Source of the DNA: an uncultured Chloroflexota bacterium
Lineage (GTDB): Bacteria; Chloroflexota; Limnocylindria; Limnocylindrales; Limnocylindraceae
Assembly: GCA_903937225.1 (NCBI GenBank)
Contig: CAIZYO010000020.1
Coordinates: 1 to 7,550, forward strand
DNA: 7,550 nt
Reading direction: 5' to 3'
Numbering within the stretch: position 1 is the first letter of the stretch; every line of letters starts with the position of its first letter. Shown here piece after piece: positions 5,595-7,550 of this stretch. The notes below the pieces were generated by a model, which saw only the letters and a program-made list of their open reading frames with translations, made no database searches and was not told where the DNA came from. Both the position numbers and the translations under genes were made by a program.

Positions 5595-7550
5595 GTGTTC
5601 TTCCTCACGAAGCTCGCGGTCGCACGACGAAGTGTCACCATCCTGATCGCCCTCGCGGTGTTCGGTGGTGGTGTGGCGAGCTGGGGGAACCTGAAGCAGG
5701 AGCTGCTCCCAAACATCGACTTCCCAATCGTCACGGTGATCGCCCCGTACCCGGGTGCTGGCACCGCCGACGTTGCCGAGCAGGTCGCGTCACCAATTGA
5801 GGCGGCGGTTGCCGCCGTCCCAGGGGTGGAATCGCTCCGCTCCGTCTCCACGACCGGACTCGGATTCGTGAGTGCAGAGTTCGCCTACGGGAGCGACGTC
5901 AAGGAGATCCTTCGACTCGTTGAGGCGGGGATCAATAGTGCGAACCTTCCTGATGGCGTGACGCCTGTCGTTCGAAACTTCAACATCAACTCCGCCGCCG
6001 TGGTGATCGCCACGCTCTCACCGAAGGGCGACACGACGCTGACCGAGCTCGCTGAGCTTGCAGAGGCCGAGTTGATGCCATCACTCCGAGGAGTTGCAGG
6101 CGTCTCGTCTGCGGACCTTTCGGGCGGCAGCGAACAGCAGGCGATGATCATGATGGACGCGGCGAAGCTCGCGAGCGCGCGCATCAGCGTCTCTCAAGTG
6201 CAGGGGATCATTCAAGGGAACAACCTCACCTTCCCCGCAGGTCAGTTGCCAGTGGACGGCGCGCTCGTCCCAGTCTCGGCGACCGGTCGATTCACCTCTA
6301 TTGAACAGCTTCAACAGCTCGTTGTCGGCGGTTCCGTTGACGCCACCGGGCAGCCAGTCCCCGTCTTCCTTGGACAGGTCGCCACCGTCTCGCTCGCTGA
6401 AGTGCGAACCACCGGCTGGTCTGAGACCAATGGCGAGCCTGGCCTTGCACTCAGTGTCAGCAAGTCTGCCGAGGCGAACACGGTAACCACGTCAGAAGAG
6501 TCGATCGCCGCGATCGACGAGTTTGTCGCCAACCATTCGCAAATGGTCGAGCGCTCCATCGTCACCGACTCGTCCATCTTCATTTTGGAGTCCATTGATG
6601 CACTCTTGAAAGAGGGCGGCCTCGGTGCGTTCTTCGCCGTTGTGGTGATCTTCGTCTTCCTCCTTAACCTCCGCTCCACGGTGGTTGCCGCCGTGAGCAT
6701 TCCGCTCAGCGTGCTCGCCGCCATCATCCTGATGGCAACTACGGGGATCACGATCAACATCATGACTCTCGGCGGCCTCGCCGTTGCCGTTGGCCGCGTG
6801 GTCGACGACTCAATTGTGGTGCTTGAAAACATCTACCGACACCGCAGCCAAGGTGAACCGATCGGCGAAGCGGTGCTCAACGGCACGCGTGAGGTGGCCT
6901 CTGCGATCACCAGCTCCACCATCACCACGATCGCCGTCTTCCTCCCACTCGGCGTGGTCGGTGGACTGATCAGCCAGTTCTTCCTACCGTTCGCGTTGAC
7001 GGTGACCTATGCGCTCCTCGCGTCGCTCATCGTTGCGCTCACCGTGATCCCTGTGCTCGCGTACTTCCTTGTGAAGGTGAAGGGCGACACCGCGAAGATC
7101 CCTTACGAAGTGAAGGGGGAGCGCGAAGAGATCTCGATCTGGGGTCGAATCTATCTGCCAATCCTGAGCCTCGCGCTGCGCGGCCGCATCACAAAGTTCG
7201 CCACACTCGCCATTTCGGCGGCACTCTTTGTTGGGGCGTTCTCACTCGTGTCACAGATTCCAACCCAGTTCTTGAACAGTGGGAGCGAGAAGGTGCTCAC
7301 CGTCACGGTGAACCCGCCACTCGGCACCTCGACAGAGCGCGTCCTCGACCGGAGCCGCCAGGCGTACACGCTCCTTAATCGTGATGCCGAGGTTGAGCTT
7401 GTGACCACATCCATTCCAGGTGAAAGCGCAACGGGGAGCCAGACGCTCACCGCCGCCATCACCGGCCGTGCGCCGAACGCGGCGCGCATGACCGTGATCC
7501 TTGAGTCGTCAACGGATCTTGCGGTTGCGAAGGATCGACTCAATGACACC
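5595..7550 (+). CDS. RND-family efflux transporter permease (AcrB/SwrC-like), N-terminal 652 residues, 3' truncated by window
   Basis: An open frame of 652 codons runs off the right edge; family members are about 1000-1060 residues, so roughly 60% is seen. It begins MFFLTKLAVARRSVTILIAL, with the usual N-terminal amphipathic stretch and TM1 (residues about 13-31). KQELLPNIDFPIVTV (39-53) follows, then the first large extracytoplasmic porter domain (to about 335), TM2 (343-360), TM3 and TM4, TM5 (436-458), TM6 (465-493), TM7 (534-553) and the start of the second porter domain. TM4 carries the proton-relay pair Asp404-Asp405 in GRVVDDSIVVLENIYRH, matching AcrB Asp407/408. The Arg two residues before the Asp pair is typical of SwrC/YerP-like pumps of monoderm bacteria. 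Such pumps export lipopeptides, drugs or fatty molecules by proton antiport in the cytoplasmic membrane. No membrane-fusion protein gene lies immediately upstream. The substrate is unknown. Confidence 0.93.
   Translation, partial: MFFLTKLAVARRSVTILIALAVFGGGVASWGNLKQELLPNIDFPIVTVIAPYPGAGTADVAEQVASPIEAAVAAVPGVESLRSVSTTGLGFVSAEFAYGSDVKEILRLVEAGINSANLPDGVTPVVRNFNINSAAVVIATLSPKGDTTLTELAELAEAELMPSLRGVAGVSSADLSGGSEQQAMIMMDAAKLASARISVSQVQGIIQGNNLTFPAGQLPVDGALVPVSATGRFTSIEQLQQLVVGGSVDATGQPVPVFLGQVATVSLAEVRTTGWSETNGEPGLALSVSKSAEANTVTTSEESIAAIDEFVANHSQMVERSIVTDSSIFILESIDALLKEGGLGAFFAVVVIFVFLLNLRSTVVAAVSIPLSVLAAIILMATTGITINIMTLGGLAVAVGRVVDDSIVVLENIYRHRSQGEPIGEAVLNGTREVASAITSSTITTIAVFLPLGVVGGLISQFFLPFALTVTYALLASLIVALTVIPVLAYFLVKVKGDTAKIPYEVKGEREEISIWGRIYLPILSLALRGRITKFATLAISAALFVGAFSLVSQIPTQFLNSGSEKVLTVTVNPPLGTSTERVLDRSRQAYTLLNRDAEVELVTTSIPGESATGSQTLTAAITGRAPNAARMTVILESSTDLAVAKDRLNDT

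Noticed and set aside
6311..6832. 173-codon minus-strand frame inside the RND gene
   Set aside because: The opposite strand encodes continuous RND sequence with the TM4 Asp-Asp motif; the antisense frame is Thr/Ser-rich and without a domain.

Overview
The window looks like ordinary chromosomal DNA from a GC-rich bacterium. Genes are tightly packed, with GTG as well as ATG starts, and there are no RNA genes, CRISPR arrays, insertion sequences or phage genes. The RND transporter at the right end carries the membrane motif GRVVDDSIVV, with Arg before the Asp pair, which I associate with the SwrC-like branch of single-membrane (monoderm) bacteria. Together with the style of the P5C-dehydrogenase-like and class III aminotransferase genes, this suggests a monoderm GC-rich lineage such as Chloroflexota or Actinomycetota. 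That placement is inference and cannot be fixed from the sequence alone.

Layout. Bases 3-524 (+) are the 3' end of an aldehyde dehydrogenase of the 1-pyrroline-5-carboxylate (glutamate semialdehyde) dehydrogenase type. A 114-base intergenic stretch follows, rich in short repeats and overlapping hairpins and ending in a strong Shine-Dalgarno. Bases 639-5017 (+) form a compact four-gene group: a class III aminotransferase of the GABA/ornithine aminotransferase clade (639-1937), CoA-transferase subunit A (1957-2898), CoA-transferase subunit B (2895-3674, 4-base ATGA overlap) and a second, divergent class III aminotransferase (3683-5017). An OsmC-family peroxiredoxin lies convergently on the minus strand (5048-5482). 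It is divergent from a large RND-family transporter (5595 to the window end, 3' truncated), with a 112-base shared upstream region between them.

How the genes could work together. Aminotransferase, aldehyde dehydrogenase and CoA-transferase are the three consecutive activities needed to convert an omega-amino acid to its semialdehyde, then to a dicarboxylate, then to a CoA thioester. One reading is ornithine (or proline/arginine) to glutamate, with the CoA-transferase serving a further step. An alternative is 5-aminovalerate to glutarate semialdehyde, glutarate and glutaryl-CoA, because glutaconate CoA-transferases are known to act on glutarate. The second aminotransferase could supply another amino-acid substrate. 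OsmC and the RND pump form a separate stress/export pair with no evident link to the amino-acid genes. I see no clearly new biological system. The most useful leads are the substrate of the four-gene operon and the structured leader in front of it.
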